From Phyllobacterium chamaecytisi (lineage in GTDB: Bacteria > Pseudomonadota > Alphaproteobacteria > Rhizobiales > Rhizobiaceae), in the NCBI RefSeq assembly GCF_020164455.1, contig NZ_JAIQWW010000013.1, positions 113,730-177,729 on the forward strand: 64,000 nt of DNA, written 5' to 3'. The notes beneath the pieces are model-generated. The model worked only from the letters and a program-made list of their open reading frames with translations. It was not told the origin of the DNA and did no database searches. This document shows positions 19,066 through 32,155 of the stretch, piece by piece (position 1 is the first letter of the stretch; each line of letters starts with the position of its first letter). The position numbers and the translations under genes are program-made.

Positions 19066-20131
19066 AGCGAAGCAGCCGCGAGACGAGCTGGGCGGTATAA
19101 TCTACCATGGGTACGATACGCGCGTAATTCAGCCTTGTCGGACCGATAACACCCAGCGCTCCGATGATCCGCTGTTCGGAATCGCGGTAAGGTGCGATGA
19201 CCAGTGATGAGCCGGAAAGCGAAAACAGCTTGTTCTCCGAGCCGATGAAGATGCGCACGCCTGGTCCGGCTTCCGCCAGATCAAGAAGCTGCAGCGTACC
19301 CTCCTTGGTCTCGAGATCATCGAAGAGGTGCCGCAAACGATCAAGATCCGCTTCAGCGTTGACGGACTCCAGCAGATTGCCCCGTCCGCGTACGATCAGT
19401 CGTGCCGGCTGGCCACCGCCATCGCCGCCCCATATCGCGAGACCCTGTTCGACAAGATGTTGCGAGAGGGCGTCGAGCGCCTGCTGGGTTTCTTCCTTCA
19501 GCCGGGCGATTTCCTGCCGCGCCTCTGTGATGGTGCGGCCTTGAATATGTGCATTGAGGAAATTCGAAGCTTCGATCAATTGCGACGGCGTCACGCCAAT
19601 CGGCAGATCAATGACGCGGTTTTCGACGTCGCCGCTCTGCGTGACCAGCACGGCAAGAGCCCTTGTCGGTTCGAGCCTGACGAATTCGATATGCTTGAGC
19701 GCGCCTTCGGCCTTGGCCGCCAGCACCAGGCCTGCCCCGCGCGACATGCCCGAAAGGATCTGGCTCGCCTGCGTCAGCACGCTTTCGGCCGATTGCGTTT
19801 CCCCGGCCCTGACCTGTGCCTCGATGGAATTGCGTTCGGATTTGGAAAGGTCGCCGACTTCCATGAATGCATCAACGAAAAAGCGCAGGCCGATCTGGGT
19901 CGGCAAGCGGCCGGCGGATATGTGTGGCGCATAGACGAGCCCGAGATGCTCGAGATCGCTCATCACATTGCGGATCGTCGCAGGGGACAACGACACGGGC
20001 AGGATGCGCGACAGATTACGCGAACCCACCGGCTCGCCATCGCCGAGGTAACTCTCGACAATGCGCCGGAAAATATCGCGTGATCGCTGGTCGAGCGACT
20101 GCAATGTGTCCGGAACAACAGTCCTGTTCAT
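19064..20131 (-). CDS. hrcA: Heat-inducible transcription repressor HrcA
   Basis: A 355-residue repressor of class I heat-shock operons (groESL and often dnaKJ), acting on CIRCE elements with GroEL as its folding modulator. The N-terminal winged helix ([19 protein letters not shown]) and the C-terminal GAF-like core ([20 protein letters not shown]) are recognisable, and the length is typical. It is divergent from rph across a 135-base gap. I saw no clear CIRCE palindrome upstream, so its targets lie elsewhere. Confidence 0.95.
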   Translation of the reverse strand: MNRTVVPDTLQSLDQRSRDIFRRIVESYLGDGEPVGSRNLSRILPVSLSPATIRNVMSDLEHLGLVYAPHISAGRLPTQIGLRFFVDAFMEVGDLSKSERNSIEAQVRAGETQSAESVLTQASQILSGMSRGAGLVLAAKAEGALKHIEFVRLEPTRALAVLVTQSGDVENRVIDLPIGVTPSQLIEASNFLNAHIQGRTITEARQEIARLKEETQQALDALSQHLVEQGLAIWGGDGGGQPARLIVRGRGNLLESVNAEADLDRLRHLFDDLETKEGTLQLLDLAEAGPGVRIFIGSENKLFSLSGSSLVIAPYRDSEQRIIGALGVIGPTRLNYARIVPMVDYTAQLVSRLLR

Positions 20132-20266
20132 CGTGCCTCAGCTTTTGCTTGTCAGACCTTGATATAAGCGTTCTCTGCGCAATCATCAAAGCCTTTAATC
20201 AAAGCCTTTGCTTCATCACTCCATCACGGTTAAAAGGCCGGGAACACATCAACAAGAGGTCTACCC

Positions 20267-20983
20267 ATGCGTCACTCCAAGCGGGCCCCCGACGAAATGC
20301 GCGCCATTTCCTTTGAGCGCGGCGTTTCCAAACATGCCGAGGGCTCGTGCCTGGTCAAGTTCGGCGACACGCACGTCTTGTGCACTGCCAGCCTCGAGGA
20401 AAAAGTGCCAGGCTGGATGCGCAACACCGGCAAAGGCTGGGTGACAGCGGAATATGGCATGCTGCCACGCTCGACCGGCGATCGCATGCGCCGCGAAGCT
20501 TCCTCCGGCAAGCAAGGCGGCCGTACCCTGGAGATTCAGCGGCTGATCGCCCGTTCTCTGCGCGCGGTCGTTGACCTGCAGGCGCTCGGCGAAGTGCAAA
20601 TCACGGTGGATTGCGATGTCATTCAGGCTGACGGTGGGACGCGCACGGCAGCGATTACCGGAGGCTGGGTTGCGTTACACGAATGCCTGCGCTGGATGGA
20701 AACACGCCAGATGCTCAAGGTCGAGAAAGTGTTGAAGGATCATGTCGCGGCCATTTCCTGCGGCATTTCCAATGGCACACCTGTGATCGATCTCGATTAT
20801 CTCGAGGACTCGACCGCGCAGACAGACGCCAATTTCGTCATGACCGGCAAGGGTGGTATCGTCGAAGTACAGGGAACCGCCGAAGGCGAACCCTTCTCGG
20901 AAGAAGAATTGCTGTCGCTGATGGGCCTTGCCCGCAACGGCATCACTCGCTTGGTCTCCTTGCAGAAAATGGCCGTCAGCTAG
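20267..20983 (+). CDS. rph: Ribonuclease PH
   Basis: A 238-residue phosphate-dependent exoribonuclease that trims tRNA 3' ends. Recognisable features are the N-terminal [11 protein letters not shown], the phosphate/RNA binding stretch [18 protein letters not shown] and the conserved [16 protein letters not shown]. Length is exact for the family. It heads a tight cluster (rph, VOC protein, rdgB, hemW, rsmI, yraN). The divergent hrcA/rph gap contains a tandem 12-base repeat (ATCAAAGCCTTT twice, 20186-20210). Confidence 0.96.
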   Translation: MRHSKRAPDEMRAISFERGVSKHAEGSCLVKFGDTHVLCTASLEEKVPGWMRNTGKGWVTAEYGMLPRSTGDRMRREASSGKQGGRTLEIQRLIARSLRAVVDLQALGEVQITVDCDVIQADGGTRTAAITGGWVALHECLRWMETRQMLKVEKVLKDHVAAISCGISNGTPVIDLDYLEDSTAQTDANFVMTGKGGIVEVQGTAEGEPFSEEELLSLMGLARNGITRLVSLQKMAVS

Positions 20984-20993
20984 GGTCAGAACC

Positions 20994-21401
20994 ATGCAGC
21001 CCTCGGAAATATTGGAAACAGCGCTTTATGTGACCGATGTTGAGACGGCTGCGCGATTCTACGGTGATGTGCTCGGGCTTGAATGCATCCTGCGTGCTGG
21101 CGAAGAATCCGTGTTCTTCCGCTGCGGGCCGGGCGTGCTGATCCTGTTTGACGCGGAAAAACTGAAAGAACGCCCAAAAGGTGGTTTGCCGATACCCTCC
21201 CATGGCGCCACGGGTCCGGGTCATGTCTGCTTTCGCGCGACACGGGATGAAATTACCGAATGGAAATCCCATCTTGAGGCGCATGGCATTGCCATCGAAA
21301 GCGAATTCGACTGGCCGAATGGGGCGCATTCGCTGTATTTCCGCGATCCGTCGGGTAACTCGATCGAATTTGCTGAACCGAAACTGTGGAATTTGAAATG
21401 A
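20994..21401 (+). CDS. VOC-family (glyoxalase-like) protein
   Basis: A 135-residue protein with the two beta-alpha-beta-beta-beta modules of the vicinal oxygen chelate superfamily ([19 protein letters not shown] at the start, [17 protein letters not shown] at the end). Metal-ligand positions (His/Glu) appear present at the end strand. It might be a glyoxalase, fosfomycin-resistance-like enzyme or dioxygenase; nothing fixes the substrate. ATG 20994 was chosen, ten bases after rph. Its stop overlaps the rdgB start as ATGA, implying translational coupling. Confidence 0.82.
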   Translation: MQPSEILETALYVTDVETAARFYGDVLGLECILRAGEESVFFRCGPGVLILFDAEKLKERPKGGLPIPSHGATGPGHVCFRATRDEITEWKSHLEAHGIAIESEFDWPNGAHSLYFRDPSGNSIEFAEPKLWNLK

Positions 21402-22045
21402 AGACACTCGAAAAGGGCAAGCTGCTTGTCGCCAGTCACAACCAGGGCAAGATCGATGAAATGATCGACCTGCTTGGACCTTTTGGATTCGAAGTCGTAT
21501 CGGCGAAGGATCTTGGGCTGCCGGAACCGGATGAAACCGGCACGACCTTTGAGGAAAATGCCTATATCAAAGCTTTCGCCGCTGCCAAGGCCACCGGTCT
21601 TGTCGCGCTCTCCGATGATTCGGGCCTTTGCGTCGACGCACTAGAGGGCAAGCCGGGTGTCTATACGGCCAATTGGGCGGAATTGCCGGATGGCAAGCGC
21701 GATTTTGCCCATGGCATGCAGAAGGTTGAAGCGGAGATGCAGCAAGCGGGTGCGAACGCGCCTGAAAATCGGGGCGGCCGTTTCGTTTCGGTTATTTGCC
21801 TTGCGTGGCCGGATGGCGAAGCCAACTATTATCGCGGCGAGGTGGAAGGCGAACTTGTCTGGCCACCGCGCGGTACCGCGGGTTTCGGCTTCGACCCGGT
21901 GTTCAAGCCGGAAGGCCACGACGTGACGTTCGGCGAAATGACGGCAGAACAAAAGCATGGCTGGAAGCCTGGTGACAAGGACGCGCTGTCGCACCGCGCC
22001 CGCGCCTTCCAGCATTTTGCCAAAGATTGTCTGGACGCCGGATGA
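21398..22045 (+). CDS. rdgB: Non-canonical purine NTP pyrophosphatase (RdgB/HAM1)
   Basis: A 215-residue house-cleaning enzyme that hydrolyses dITP, ITP and XTP to monophosphates. The motifs [34 protein letters not shown] and [10 protein letters not shown] are diagnostic. ATG 21398 overlaps the stop of the VOC gene by four bases, and its own stop overlaps hemW in the same way, so the three are coupled. Confidence 0.96.
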   Translation: MKTLEKGKLLVASHNQGKIDEMIDLLGPFGFEVVSAKDLGLPEPDETGTTFEENAYIKAFAAAKATGLVALSDDSGLCVDALEGKPGVYTANWAELPDGKRDFAHGMQKVEAEMQQAGANAPENRGGRFVSVICLAWPDGEANYYRGEVEGELVWPPRGTAGFGFDPVFKPEGHDVTFGEMTAEQKHGWKPGDKDALSHRARAFQHFAKDCLDAG

Positions 22046-23205
22046 ACCAGTCCGACAGAGGCGAGTCCGGATTCGGCGTCTATGTCCATTGGCCGTTCTG
22101 CATGGCCAAATGCCCGTACTGCGACTTCAATTCGCACGTCAGGCATCAAGCTGTTGATCAACCGCGCTTTGCCGCAGCCTTCGCACGCGAAATGGCAACG
22201 ATGCGGACCCGCACCGGCCAGCGCACGGTTTCGAGCATTTTCCTCGGCGGTGGCACACCCTCGCTGATGCAGCCGGAAACCGTGGCATCCGTTCTCAACG
22301 AGATTTCACGCAATTGGCATGTGCCAGACGATATCGAGATCACGCTCGAAGCCAACCCGACCAGCGTTGAAGCCGATCGTTTCCGGGGTTACCGCGCTGC
22401 CGGAGTGAACCGCGTTTCGCTTGGCGTGCAGGCACTCAACGATCCAGATTTGCGCCGCCTCGGACGGATGCACAATGTCGATGAGGCGCTAGCCGCGATC
22501 AAATTGGCGCGGGAGATTTTCCCCCGGCTCTCGTTCGACCTGATCTACGCCCGGCCCGACCAGACGATTGCCGCATGGCGCGACGAACTGGCGAAGGCCA
22601 TCTCCTATGCAGCGGATCATCTGTCGCTCTATCAATTGACCATCGAAGAGGGCACGCCGTTCTATAACCTCTGGAAAGCCGGCAAACTGGTGACGCCGGA
22701 TGGTGATCATGCAGCAACGCTCTATCAGGAGACGCAAGAGGTTACGGCCCGGTATGGCCTGCCCGCCTATGAAATTTCCAATCACGCTGCGCCGGGTGCG
22801 GAGTCGCAGCATAATCTCGTCTATTGGCGCTACGGCGAATATGTCGGGATTGGGCCGGGGGCGCATGGGCGCTTCATCGAGAACGGCACGCGAGCCGTGA
22901 CCATCACCGAACGTCATCCGGAAACCTGGATGCAAAAGGTAGAAACCACAGGTCATGGGGTCCTCGAAGAAGAGTTTCTGACGCATGAACAGGAGGGCGA
23001 TGAATTCCTGCTGATGGGATTGCGTCTCGTTGAGGGTATCGACCTTTCCCGTTACGAACGCCTGACCGGACACAGCGTCAAGGAGAGCCGCGTGATTTCC
23101 TTGGCCGAACAGGGTCTTATCGAATATATCGGCAACAGCCGCATACGCACGACACCCGAAGGTGCAATCGTGCTCAATGCGGTCATCGCTGATCTCGCAG
23201 CTTAG
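22042..23205 (+). CDS. hemW: Radical SAM HemW (heme chaperone-like)
   Basis: A 387-residue radical SAM protein. It has the C-x3-C-x2-C motif (CMAKCPYC) near the N-terminus, [10 protein letters not shown] for SAM binding and ITLEANPTS. HemW is related to coproporphyrinogen III dehydrogenase HemN but lacks the HemN-specific additional cysteine segment and is thought to deliver heme to respiratory enzymes. The start at ATG 22042 (ATGA overlap with rdgB) is preferred to an upstream codon. It lies in its conserved rdgB-hemW context. Confidence 0.93.
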   Translation: MNQSDRGESGFGVYVHWPFCMAKCPYCDFNSHVRHQAVDQPRFAAAFAREMATMRTRTGQRTVSSIFLGGGTPSLMQPETVASVLNEISRNWHVPDDIEITLEANPTSVEADRFRGYRAAGVNRVSLGVQALNDPDLRRLGRMHNVDEALAAIKLAREIFPRLSFDLIYARPDQTIAAWRDELAKAISYAADHLSLYQLTIEEGTPFYNLWKAGKLVTPDGDHAATLYQETQEVTARYGLPAYEISNHAAPGAESQHNLVYWRYGEYVGIGPGAHGRFIENGTRAVTITERHPETWMQKVETTGHGVLEEEFLTHEQEGDEFLLMGLRLVEGIDLSRYERLTGHSVKESRVISLAEQGLIEYIGNSRIRTTPEGAIVLNAVIADLAA

Positions 23206-23214
23206 GGAAGAGAC

Positions 23215-24114
23215 TTGTCTGAGGGGGAAGCAAAGGAGCGGGACTATCAGATCGGCAGCGCGTCGTTCCGCGCCCGGCCGCTGGAACCAGCGCTTTATAT
23301 CGTGGCGACACCGATCGGCAATCTCGGCGACATGACCATTCGCGCGATCGAAACCTTGGCCGCTGCGGATGTCATCGCTTGCGAGGACACCCGCGTCAGC
23401 CGCGTTTTGCTTGATAGATATGGCATTTCGCGGCGTCCCTATGCCTATCACGAACACAATGCGGACATGGCGGGACCCAAGCTGATCGCGGCGCTGGTGG
23501 CGGGTAAAAGCGTGGCGTTGATTTCCGACGCGGGCACGCCGCTGGTTTCCGATCCGGGCGGGCGCCTGGTGCCGGAAGCCAAGGCAGCAGGTATTCGCGT
23601 CGTACCGATCCCCGGCGCATCGTCGGTTCTTGCGGCGCTCACGGCGTCTGGCTTGTTCAAGGATGCGTTTTATTTTGCCGGCTTTCTTTCGTCGAAACAA
23701 GGCCAGCGACGCGCCAAGCTTGAGCAATTGAAGTCGCTCGATGCGGCATTGGTGTTCTTTGAATCGCCCAACCGGGCGGCGGCGACCCTGACAGATATGG
23801 TCGAAGTGTTCGGCCCTGAACGACAGGCTTCGCTTTGCCGTGAGCTGACCAAGACCTACGAGACAATCGTCACCCTGCCACTCAAGGAGCTGGCAGCGGA
23901 ATTCGACGGCGAAGACAGGATAAGAGGTGAGGTAGTGTTGGTCATCGCTCCTCCTCCGGAGGATGAGCACGTGCCTCGAACCGACGATGACATCGACGCG
24001 CTGTTGCGTGCACTCAGCCTTGAAATGTCTCCCGCCAAGGCTGCTGGTGAGGCCTCGCGCATGACCGGACGACCCAAAGGCGAGCTGTACCAACGGCTCC
24101 TGGCGCTGAAATGA
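23215..24114 (+). CDS. rsmI: 16S rRNA (cytidine-1402-2'-O)-methyltransferase
   Basis: A 299-residue SAM-dependent tetrapyrrole-methylase-fold enzyme that modifies C1402 in the ribosomal decoding centre. Landmarks are [44 protein letters not shown] and [12 protein letters not shown]. The start codon appears to be TTG 23215, preceded by GGGAAGAGA; the N-terminal 20 residues are less conserved, so a later start is possible. It overlaps yraN by four bases (ATGA), the usual rsmI-yraN arrangement. Confidence 0.94.
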   Translation: MSEGEAKERDYQIGSASFRARPLEPALYIVATPIGNLGDMTIRAIETLAAADVIACEDTRVSRVLLDRYGISRRPYAYHEHNADMAGPKLIAALVAGKSVALISDAGTPLVSDPGGRLVPEAKAAGIRVVPIPGASSVLAALTASGLFKDAFYFAGFLSSKQGQRRAKLEQLKSLDAALVFFESPNRAAATLTDMVEVFGPERQASLCRELTKTYETIVTLPLKELAAEFDGEDRIRGEVVLVIAPPPEDEHVPRTDDDIDALLRALSLEMSPAKAAGEASRMTGRPKGELYQRLLALK

Positions 24115-24476
24115 CAGAGCCTGGCAAGCGCCACAGGGCCTACCGCCGCGGTCATTCCGCTGAACGCCTTGCTGCCCTTGCTCTGATGCTGAAAGGTTAT
24201 CGCATCATCGGCCGCCGCTATCGCACGAAACTCGGAGAGATCGACCTGATCGCACGGCGTAGGAATGTCGTGCTTATCGTCGAGGTCAAGGCTCGAACGA
24301 CACTTGAACAAGCCATGGATTCGGTGAACGTTGTGACAATGCGCCGTATCGAAGCCGCCGCCGATCTATGGCTCGCGCGCCAGCCCGACCATTCCCACAT
24401 CTCCCTTCGTTTCGATCTTGTTGCTATCCTGCCATGGCGCTGGCCCGTGCACGTGCCTGCGGTGTTTACAGCCTGA
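24111..24476 (+). CDS. YraN-family (UPF0102) nuclease-fold protein
   Basis: A 121-residue protein of the UPF0102 family, a restriction-endonuclease-like fold of unknown role. It shows the family core [16 protein letters not shown] followed by [10 protein letters not shown], i.e. the E-x-D...E-x-K nuclease pattern. It is translationally coupled to rsmI. In many rhizobia gshB follows; here an isoprenylcysteine-methyltransferase-like gene follows instead. Confidence 0.9.
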   Translation: MTEPGKRHRAYRRGHSAERLAALALMLKGYRIIGRRYRTKLGEIDLIARRRNVVLIVEVKARTTLEQAMDSVNVVTMRRIEAAADLWLARQPDHSHISLRFDLVAILPWRWPVHVPAVFTA

Positions 24477-24487
24477 GGAGGCATAGC

Positions 24488-25186
24488 GTGACGACGCAAG
24501 AACTTGATCTCGAAAAGCTGCGCAAAACGGCAATCGGGGGATGCATCAAGGCCTTGGTGGTATTGGTGCTCCTGGTGCATGTTCCCGCATGGACATTCCG
24601 CTTCTGGCAGGGGTGGCTCTATCTGGTTGTCTTCACGCTTTGCATGTTCTGGCTGACATTCTATTTTCTCAAGCACGATCCGGCGCTTGTTGCCAGCCGG
24701 CAGAAAGCCGGGGCGGGCGCCGAGCGTGAAACCTCGCAGAAATGGATTCAGGGCGCGGCCAGCGTGATCGGCCTCCTGATGTACATCGTACCGGGAATAG
24801 AGCGGCACTTCACCGGACTGCCCTTGCCGGTTTGGCTCGTCGTCTTGGCTAACGTCCTTGTTGTCGTCGGATTCTGGATCATGTTTCTGGCCTTACGCGA
24901 GAATGGACACGCGTCGAGTATCATCGAGGTGAAATCCGGCCAGAACGTTATCTCCAACGGCCCTTACGCTTTGGTGCGTCACCCCATGTACTCGGGCGCA
25001 GTGGTATTTTTCCTGGCAACGCCTTTGGCGCTCGGCTCGCTATGGGCGCTTCCCGTTGCGATGCTCTTGAGCGTCGTCATTGCCATACGGTTGCTGGATG
25101 AGGAGCGCTATCTGAAAGCAAATCTATCGGGATATGACGCCTATTGTCGAAAGGTAAAGTCGCACCTGATCCCTGGTATCTGGTAA
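24488..25186 (+). CDS. Isoprenylcysteine carboxyl methyltransferase (ICMT)-like membrane protein
   Basis: A 232-residue membrane protein with about five helices and a C-terminal SAM-binding segment typical of the ICMT/PEMT-like superfamily: GPYALVRHPMYSGAVV and LDEERYLKANLSGYDAYC. Bacterial members methylate small lipids or isoprenoid thiols, mostly unproven. GTG 24488 was chosen as start because it follows GGAGGCATA and begins directly behind the yraN stop; earlier in-frame codons lie inside yraN. The operon ends at the hairpin 25191-25224. Confidence 0.8.
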   Translation: MTTQELDLEKLRKTAIGGCIKALVVLVLLVHVPAWTFRFWQGWLYLVVFTLCMFWLTFYFLKHDPALVASRQKAGAGAERETSQKWIQGAASVIGLLMYIVPGIERHFTGLPLPVWLVVLANVLVVVGFWIMFLALRENGHASSIIEVKSGQNVISNGPYALVRHPMYSGAVVFFLATPLALGSLWALPVAMLLSVVIAIRLLDEERYLKANLSGYDAYCRKVKSHLIPGIW

Positions 25187-25190
25187 AATG

Positions 25191-25224
25191 CAACTGGCCG
25201 CCCTCGCATGAGCACGGCCAGTTG
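25191..25224. terminator. Bidirectional hairpin between convergent genes
   Basis: A perfect 10-bp stem (CAACTGGCCG / CGGCCAGTTG, arms 25191-25200 and 25215-25224) with a 14-base loop lies between the convergent ICMT-like and VOC genes. A T-rich stretch (GAGTTTTCT) follows on the plus strand at a distance of seven bases. Confidence 0.7.
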
Positions 25225-25236
25225 CTGTAGAGTTTT

Positions 25237-25632
25237 CTACTGTGCGGACATGTCCATGTACGCGACTTCCCAGACATGACCGTCGATGTCCTGGAAGCTG
25301 CACCCATACATGAAACCGAGATCCTGAATTGGCTTCCACGGCTTGCCGCCTGCGCTAAGCGCCTTGGCCAGCATGTCGTCCACTTCCGCACGGCTCCCGG
25401 CAGAAAGCGCGATCAATACCTCCTGCGCCTTGGTGGCGTCGCTGATATCGTTGTTGATGAAATCCCGAAACCGATCCTCCTCCATGAGCATCGCAAAGAT
25501 GTTTTCCTCGATCACCATGCAGGCGGTCTTGTCGTCAGAAAAATCGGGATTGAAACTGAATCCCAAAGCGGCAAAAAAGGCCCGTGTGGCCTCTATCTTC
25601 TTGACTGGCAGGTTCACGAAAATCATGCGCAT
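25237..25632 (-). CDS. VOC-family (glyoxalase/bleomycin-resistance-like) protein
   Basis: A 131-residue vicinal-oxygen-chelate protein beginning MRMIFVNLPVKKIEATRAFF and ending in a metal-site-like strand (FQDIDGHVWEVAYMDM). It resembles the extradiol-dioxygenase/lactoylglutathione-lyase subgroup common in soil bacteria, with no assigned substrate. ATG 25632 is preferred because GAGGAG lies about nine bases upstream. It is monocistronic and converges on the ICMT-like gene. Confidence 0.8.
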   Translation of the reverse strand: MRMIFVNLPVKKIEATRAFFAALGFSFNPDFSDDKTACMVIEENIFAMLMEEDRFRDFINNDISDATKAQEVLIALSAGSRAEVDDMLAKALSAGGKPWKPIQDLGFMYGCSFQDIDGHVWEVAYMDMSAQ

Positions 25633-25965
25633 GAAATAAATCTCCTCTTCATTCAACGGGTTTCCTATAGAGGACGAACCGGAGTTCCGCGATCCGACAT
25701 TCGTAGCAAGAAAAAAATTACTTGCATTTGCTCGCTAACACGATAAATCTAGTCGTGTATCGATGACTCGCGGATACGGACGATCAAGCATGTCGTGCTT
25801 TGCCTTCAGGAGGCGATGGCCGAGCGTGTGTCCCTTTGAGCGCATAGAATGCGAATCCGCTTGTTCCGGCATTTTCAGAAATTCCATGCTCACCCGCGAC
25901 AATTGGCGCACTTCTGTTCCTTATAAAACGAAGGCGGATCAGGGATAATCCTCGGAACCATCGGG
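25633..25965. other. 333-base intergenic region upstream of cysG
   Basis: Divergent spacer between the VOC gene and the sulfur operon. It must contain both promoters. I could not identify a confident operator or riboswitch; a TTATAA at 25920 is a possible -10. Short open frames here have no coding character. Confidence 0.5.
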
Positions 25966-27429
25966 ATGCCCCTGTTTATGTCCATGCGTTTCAGCCAGCT
26001 TTCGGTCTTTCCTGCCTTCTTCCGCGTGCGGAATGAAGTGCTAGTGGTGATTGGCAATGGCGAGGAAGCGTTAAACAAGGCGCGGCTTTTAGGCCAGACC
26101 AATGCAACCATTCGCGTCATCGCGGCGGAGCCTGAGCCTGAACTCGCCGCTTTCCTACGTGACGGCAGCTACGAACACGTCGCAGAAAAATTTGCTCCCA
26201 AGCAACTGACCGGCGCAAAGCTGGTCTTCGTCGCTACTGGCGACGAAGACCAGGATGCGGAAATCGCCGATGAAGCGCGCCGCCAGCACATTCCGGTCAA
26301 CGTCGTTGACCGCCCCGAGCTGTGCGATTTCTTCACGCCCGCCATCGTCAATCGCGCACCGCTCGCCATTGCCATCGGTTCGGAAGGCACCGGCCCGGTG
26401 CTGACGCAGATGATCCGCGCCCGTATCGATGCCGCTTTCTCGCCGCGGCTCGGCGATCTCGCACGTCTTGCCAATGTCTATCGCCCTGTGGTCGAGAAGC
26501 TGGTCAACAAAGGACTGCCGCGCCGCTTGTTCTGGCGCTCGTTCTTTTCGGGCGATGTCGCCAGCAAGATTTACAACAATGACCTGACGGGCGCCCACCA
26601 GGCGGCTGCTGGTCTCCTCGATGATCAAGCCGCCCCTAAAGGCTATGTCTGGCTGGTTGGTGCCGGCCCCGGCGCGGAAGATCTTCTGACATTGCGCGCG
26701 CACCGCGTCCTCATGGAGGCCGATGTCATCGTCTACGATGCTCTGGTGCCGGAAGCCGTCGTTGCCATGGGCCGCCGCGATGCGACCCGGCTCTCCGTCG
26801 GCAAGCGCAAGGGTTGCCACACCAAGAGCCAGAGCGAGATCAATGATCTGCTCGTCGCGCTTGGACGTGAAGGCAAGCGTGTCGTTCGGCTGAAGTCAGG
26901 CGATCCGCTGGTCTACGGCCGTGCAGGCGAAGAAATGGCCGCCTTACGCGACGCCGGCATTGCCTTCGAAATCGTACCCGGCATTACCTCCGCCTTTGCC
27001 GCTGCAGCGGATATGCAACTGCCTCTAACCCTGCGCGGTGTCGCGTCCTCCCTCGTCTTCACCACGGGTCACGACATGGCTGGCGAAGTTCTGCCAGACT
27101 GGGCGCGCCTTGCTATTTCCGGTGCGACCATCGCTGTCTACATGGGCCGCAGCGTCGCTGCTTCCGTCGCCGAACGGCTGATGCAGGCGGGGCTTCATGC
27201 CGATACCGGCGTTGCCGTAATCGAAAATGCCGGGCGTGCAGACAGGCGCATGTTCCATGGCACGCTCAATGATTTGCCGGCGCTGGAACAGCGCGACGAT
27301 CTTGACGGCCCGGTTATGGTGATTATCGGCGATGCGGTTGCAGGCGCTGCCATCGACAAGGCCGAACCTCTTTCCGCCAATGCAAAGAATTCCGTGGAGC
27401 AGCACCACCTTGAACCAAATGTTGCGTAA
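25966..27429 (+). CDS. cysG: Siroheme synthase (CysG): precorrin-2 dehydrogenase/ferrochelatase and uroporphyrinogen-III methyltransferase
   Basis: A 487-residue bifunctional enzyme making siroheme, the cofactor of the sulfite reductase encoded two genes downstream. The N-terminal Met8/CysG-N domain has an NAD-binding motif (VLVVIGNGEEALNKARLL, about residues 24-41). The C-terminal tetrapyrrole methylase domain (about 225-465) has VGAGPGAEDLLTLRA, VRLKSGDPLVYGRAGEE and GITSAFAAAA. The start could be ATG 25966, 25978 or 25984; the first is reported. It is the first gene of a seven-gene sulfur assimilation operon. Confidence 0.94.
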   Translation: MPLFMSMRFSQLSVFPAFFRVRNEVLVVIGNGEEALNKARLLGQTNATIRVIAAEPEPELAAFLRDGSYEHVAEKFAPKQLTGAKLVFVATGDEDQDAEIADEARRQHIPVNVVDRPELCDFFTPAIVNRAPLAIAIGSEGTGPVLTQMIRARIDAAFSPRLGDLARLANVYRPVVEKLVNKGLPRRLFWRSFFSGDVASKIYNNDLTGAHQAAAGLLDDQAAPKGYVWLVGAGPGAEDLLTLRAHRVLMEADVIVYDALVPEAVVAMGRRDATRLSVGKRKGCHTKSQSEINDLLVALGREGKRVVRLKSGDPLVYGRAGEEMAALRDAGIAFEIVPGITSAFAAAADMQLPLTLRGVASSLVFTTGHDMAGEVLPDWARLAISGATIAVYMGRSVAASVAERLMQAGLHADTGVAVIENAGRADRRMFHGTLNDLPALEQRDDLDGPVMVIIGDAVAGAAIDKAEPLSANAKNSVEQHHLEPNVA

Positions 27430-27438
27430 CTGCGAAGG

Positions 27439-27756
27439 ATGAAGATCATGAGCGTTAAAGTGTTGACTGCAAACCGCCTGACCGATGGCGAAGTTGTATG
27501 GCTCGGCGCCAATGGCGAGTGGCTGGAACATATCGATGGAGCGCTGATTGCGCGACACGCGGAAGCGGTCAATGCGCTCGAGGAAGCCGGCAAGTCCGCC
27601 ATCAAGTCCAACCTCGTCATCGACGTGAATGTCATCGACGTCGAAGAGCGCGGCACAGATCTTTATCCGGTCCGCCTGCGCGAGCGCATCCGTCAGCTCG
27701 GACCTACCATTCGCCTCGACCTCGGCAAACAGGCTGAAAAGCCTAAAGCTGCCTGA
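27439..27756 (+). CDS. DUF2849 protein of the sulfite reductase operon
   Basis: A 105-residue acidic protein (MSVKVLTANRLTDGEVVWLG...) of the DUF2849 family, found in alphaproteobacteria mainly between siroheme synthase and nitrite/sulfite reductase genes. No cysteine or recognised catalytic motif is visible. It sits nine bases behind cysG and 24 bases before cysI, so it is part of the same transcript and probably helps the reductase or its cofactor; that role is inferred from position. ATG 27448 is an alternative start. Confidence 0.8.
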   Translation: MKIMSVKVLTANRLTDGEVVWLGANGEWLEHIDGALIARHAEAVNALEEAGKSAIKSNLVIDVNVIDVEERGTDLYPVRLRERIRQLGPTIRLDLGKQAEKPKAA

Positions 27757-27780
27757 CCTGAAAAATCGAAAGACCGCAGA

Positions 27781-29440
<1,660 letters not shown>

Positions 29441-29451
<11 letters not shown>

Positions 29452-30192
29452 AATCAATGACCAGACCGTGGCGGATGAGGCGCGCGCGCTTCAGGCCCGC
29501 TATGGCAATCTCGAGCCGATGGATGTCATCGAGCTCGCCATCGATCACCTCTTCAACGAGGAGATCGCCGTCGTTTCCTCTTTCGGCGCTGACAGCGCAG
29601 TGATGCTGCACATGATCGCGCAGATCGACCGCGCGACGCCAGTGCTTTTCCTTGAGACCGGCAAGCATTTTCCGGCAACGCTGCGCTACCGCGACCAGCT
29701 CATCACCGAGCTCGGCATGACGGACGTGCATGATATCCATCCGCTGAAGCAGAGCCTCAAGGATGAGGACCCGTTTGGCGCGCTGTCGATGACCAACAAG
29801 GATCGCTGCTGCTATATCCGCAAGGTCGAGCCGATGGCCCGTGCCGTCGCTCCCTACCGCGCATGGATGACCGGCCGCAAGCAATTCCAGGCATCAACGC
29901 GTACGGCACTGCCCGTGTTTGAGTCTGTGGGCGCGCGCGTCCGCATCAACCCGCTCGCGCACTGGACCTCTGCCGATCTCAAGGCGTATATGGCCGCGCA
30001 TGATCTGCCGCCGCACCCGCTGGTCGCCGAAGGCTACCGCTCGATCGGCTGCATGCCCTGCACCTTGCCGGTCAAGGACGGCGAAGACGATCGCGCTGGC
30101 CGCTGGGCTGGCTCCGACAAGACTGAGTGCGGCATTCACCTGACCGGGCTTACCGACGAACTGAGCAACATCTCGCTGACGGATTCGAGTTT

Positions 30193-30196
<4 letters not shown>
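29441..30196 (+). CDS. cysH: Phosphoadenylyl/adenylyl-sulfate reductase (CysH), iron-sulfur type
   Basis: A 251-residue reductase giving sulfite from APS or PAPS. It has the PAPS-reductase core VVSSFGADSAVML and LETGKHFPATLRYRD. C123-C124 and C204-x2-C207 form the CC...CxxC set that binds a 4Fe-4S cluster, characteristic of APS-type enzymes, and the catalytic ECGIHL is at the C-terminus. So APS is the probable substrate. ATG 29441 overlaps the last 11 bases of cysI, and its stop overlaps the next gene as ATGA. Confidence 0.94.
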
Positions 30197-31795
<1,599 letters not shown>

Positions 31796-31807
31796 GTAGC
31801 AACCCTG

Positions 31808-32155
31808 ATGAGCTCAGAGTCCCTCTATATTCACGTCACCGATCAGCACGGCAAGCGCCATACGCTGGAGGCCCTTGAGGGCTTCCGCGTCATGGAAGTC
31901 ATTCGCGATTGGGGGCTCGACATCAAGGCGGAATGCGGCGGCGCCTGCGCCTGCGGTACATGCCATGTCTATGTCGATCAGGACTGGTCGGAAAAGCTCT
32001 TTGAACCGCTTGCCGAGGAAGTCGACCAGCTCGACGTGACCTTTCACGTCGAGGACAATTCTCGTCTTTCCTGCCAGCTCATAATGACTGTAGAGCTCAA
32101 TGGTCTCGAAATCACCCTGGCTCCCGACACCCAGCGGGAGAGCGTCGCAGCCTAG
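31808..32155 (+). CDS. 2Fe-2S ferredoxin
   Basis: A 115-residue adrenodoxin-type ferredoxin. The four ligands follow C-x5-C-x2-C...C (AECGGACACGTCHVY, then RLSCQLIM). It also has the acidic tail segment typical of electron-transfer ferredoxins. As last gene of the sulfur operon, next to its reductase, it most likely feeds CysI (and CysH) with electrons. The 3' end overlaps the convergent L,D-transpeptidase gene by four bases. Confidence 0.92.
   Translation: MSSESLYIHVTDQHGKRHTLEALEGFRVMEVIRDWGLDIKAECGGACACGTCHVYVDQDWSEKLFEPLAEEVDQLDVTFHVEDNSRLSCQLIMTVELNGLEITLAPDTQRESVAA

Noticed and set aside
20132..20266. CIRCE element upstream of hrcA
   Set aside because: No TTAGCACTC-N9-GAGTGCTAA-like dyad is present; only a tandem ATCAAAGCCTTT repeat was seen.
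22489..24093. 534-codon open frame on the minus strand over hemW and rsmI
   Set aside because: It is antisense to two well-supported genes, has a Arg/His/Gln-rich composition and no recognisable motif; long antisense frames are expected in GC-rich DNA.
25660..25965. Riboswitch or sulfur-responsive leader upstream of cysG
   Set aside because: No recognisable conserved core or clear pairing scheme could be built by eye.
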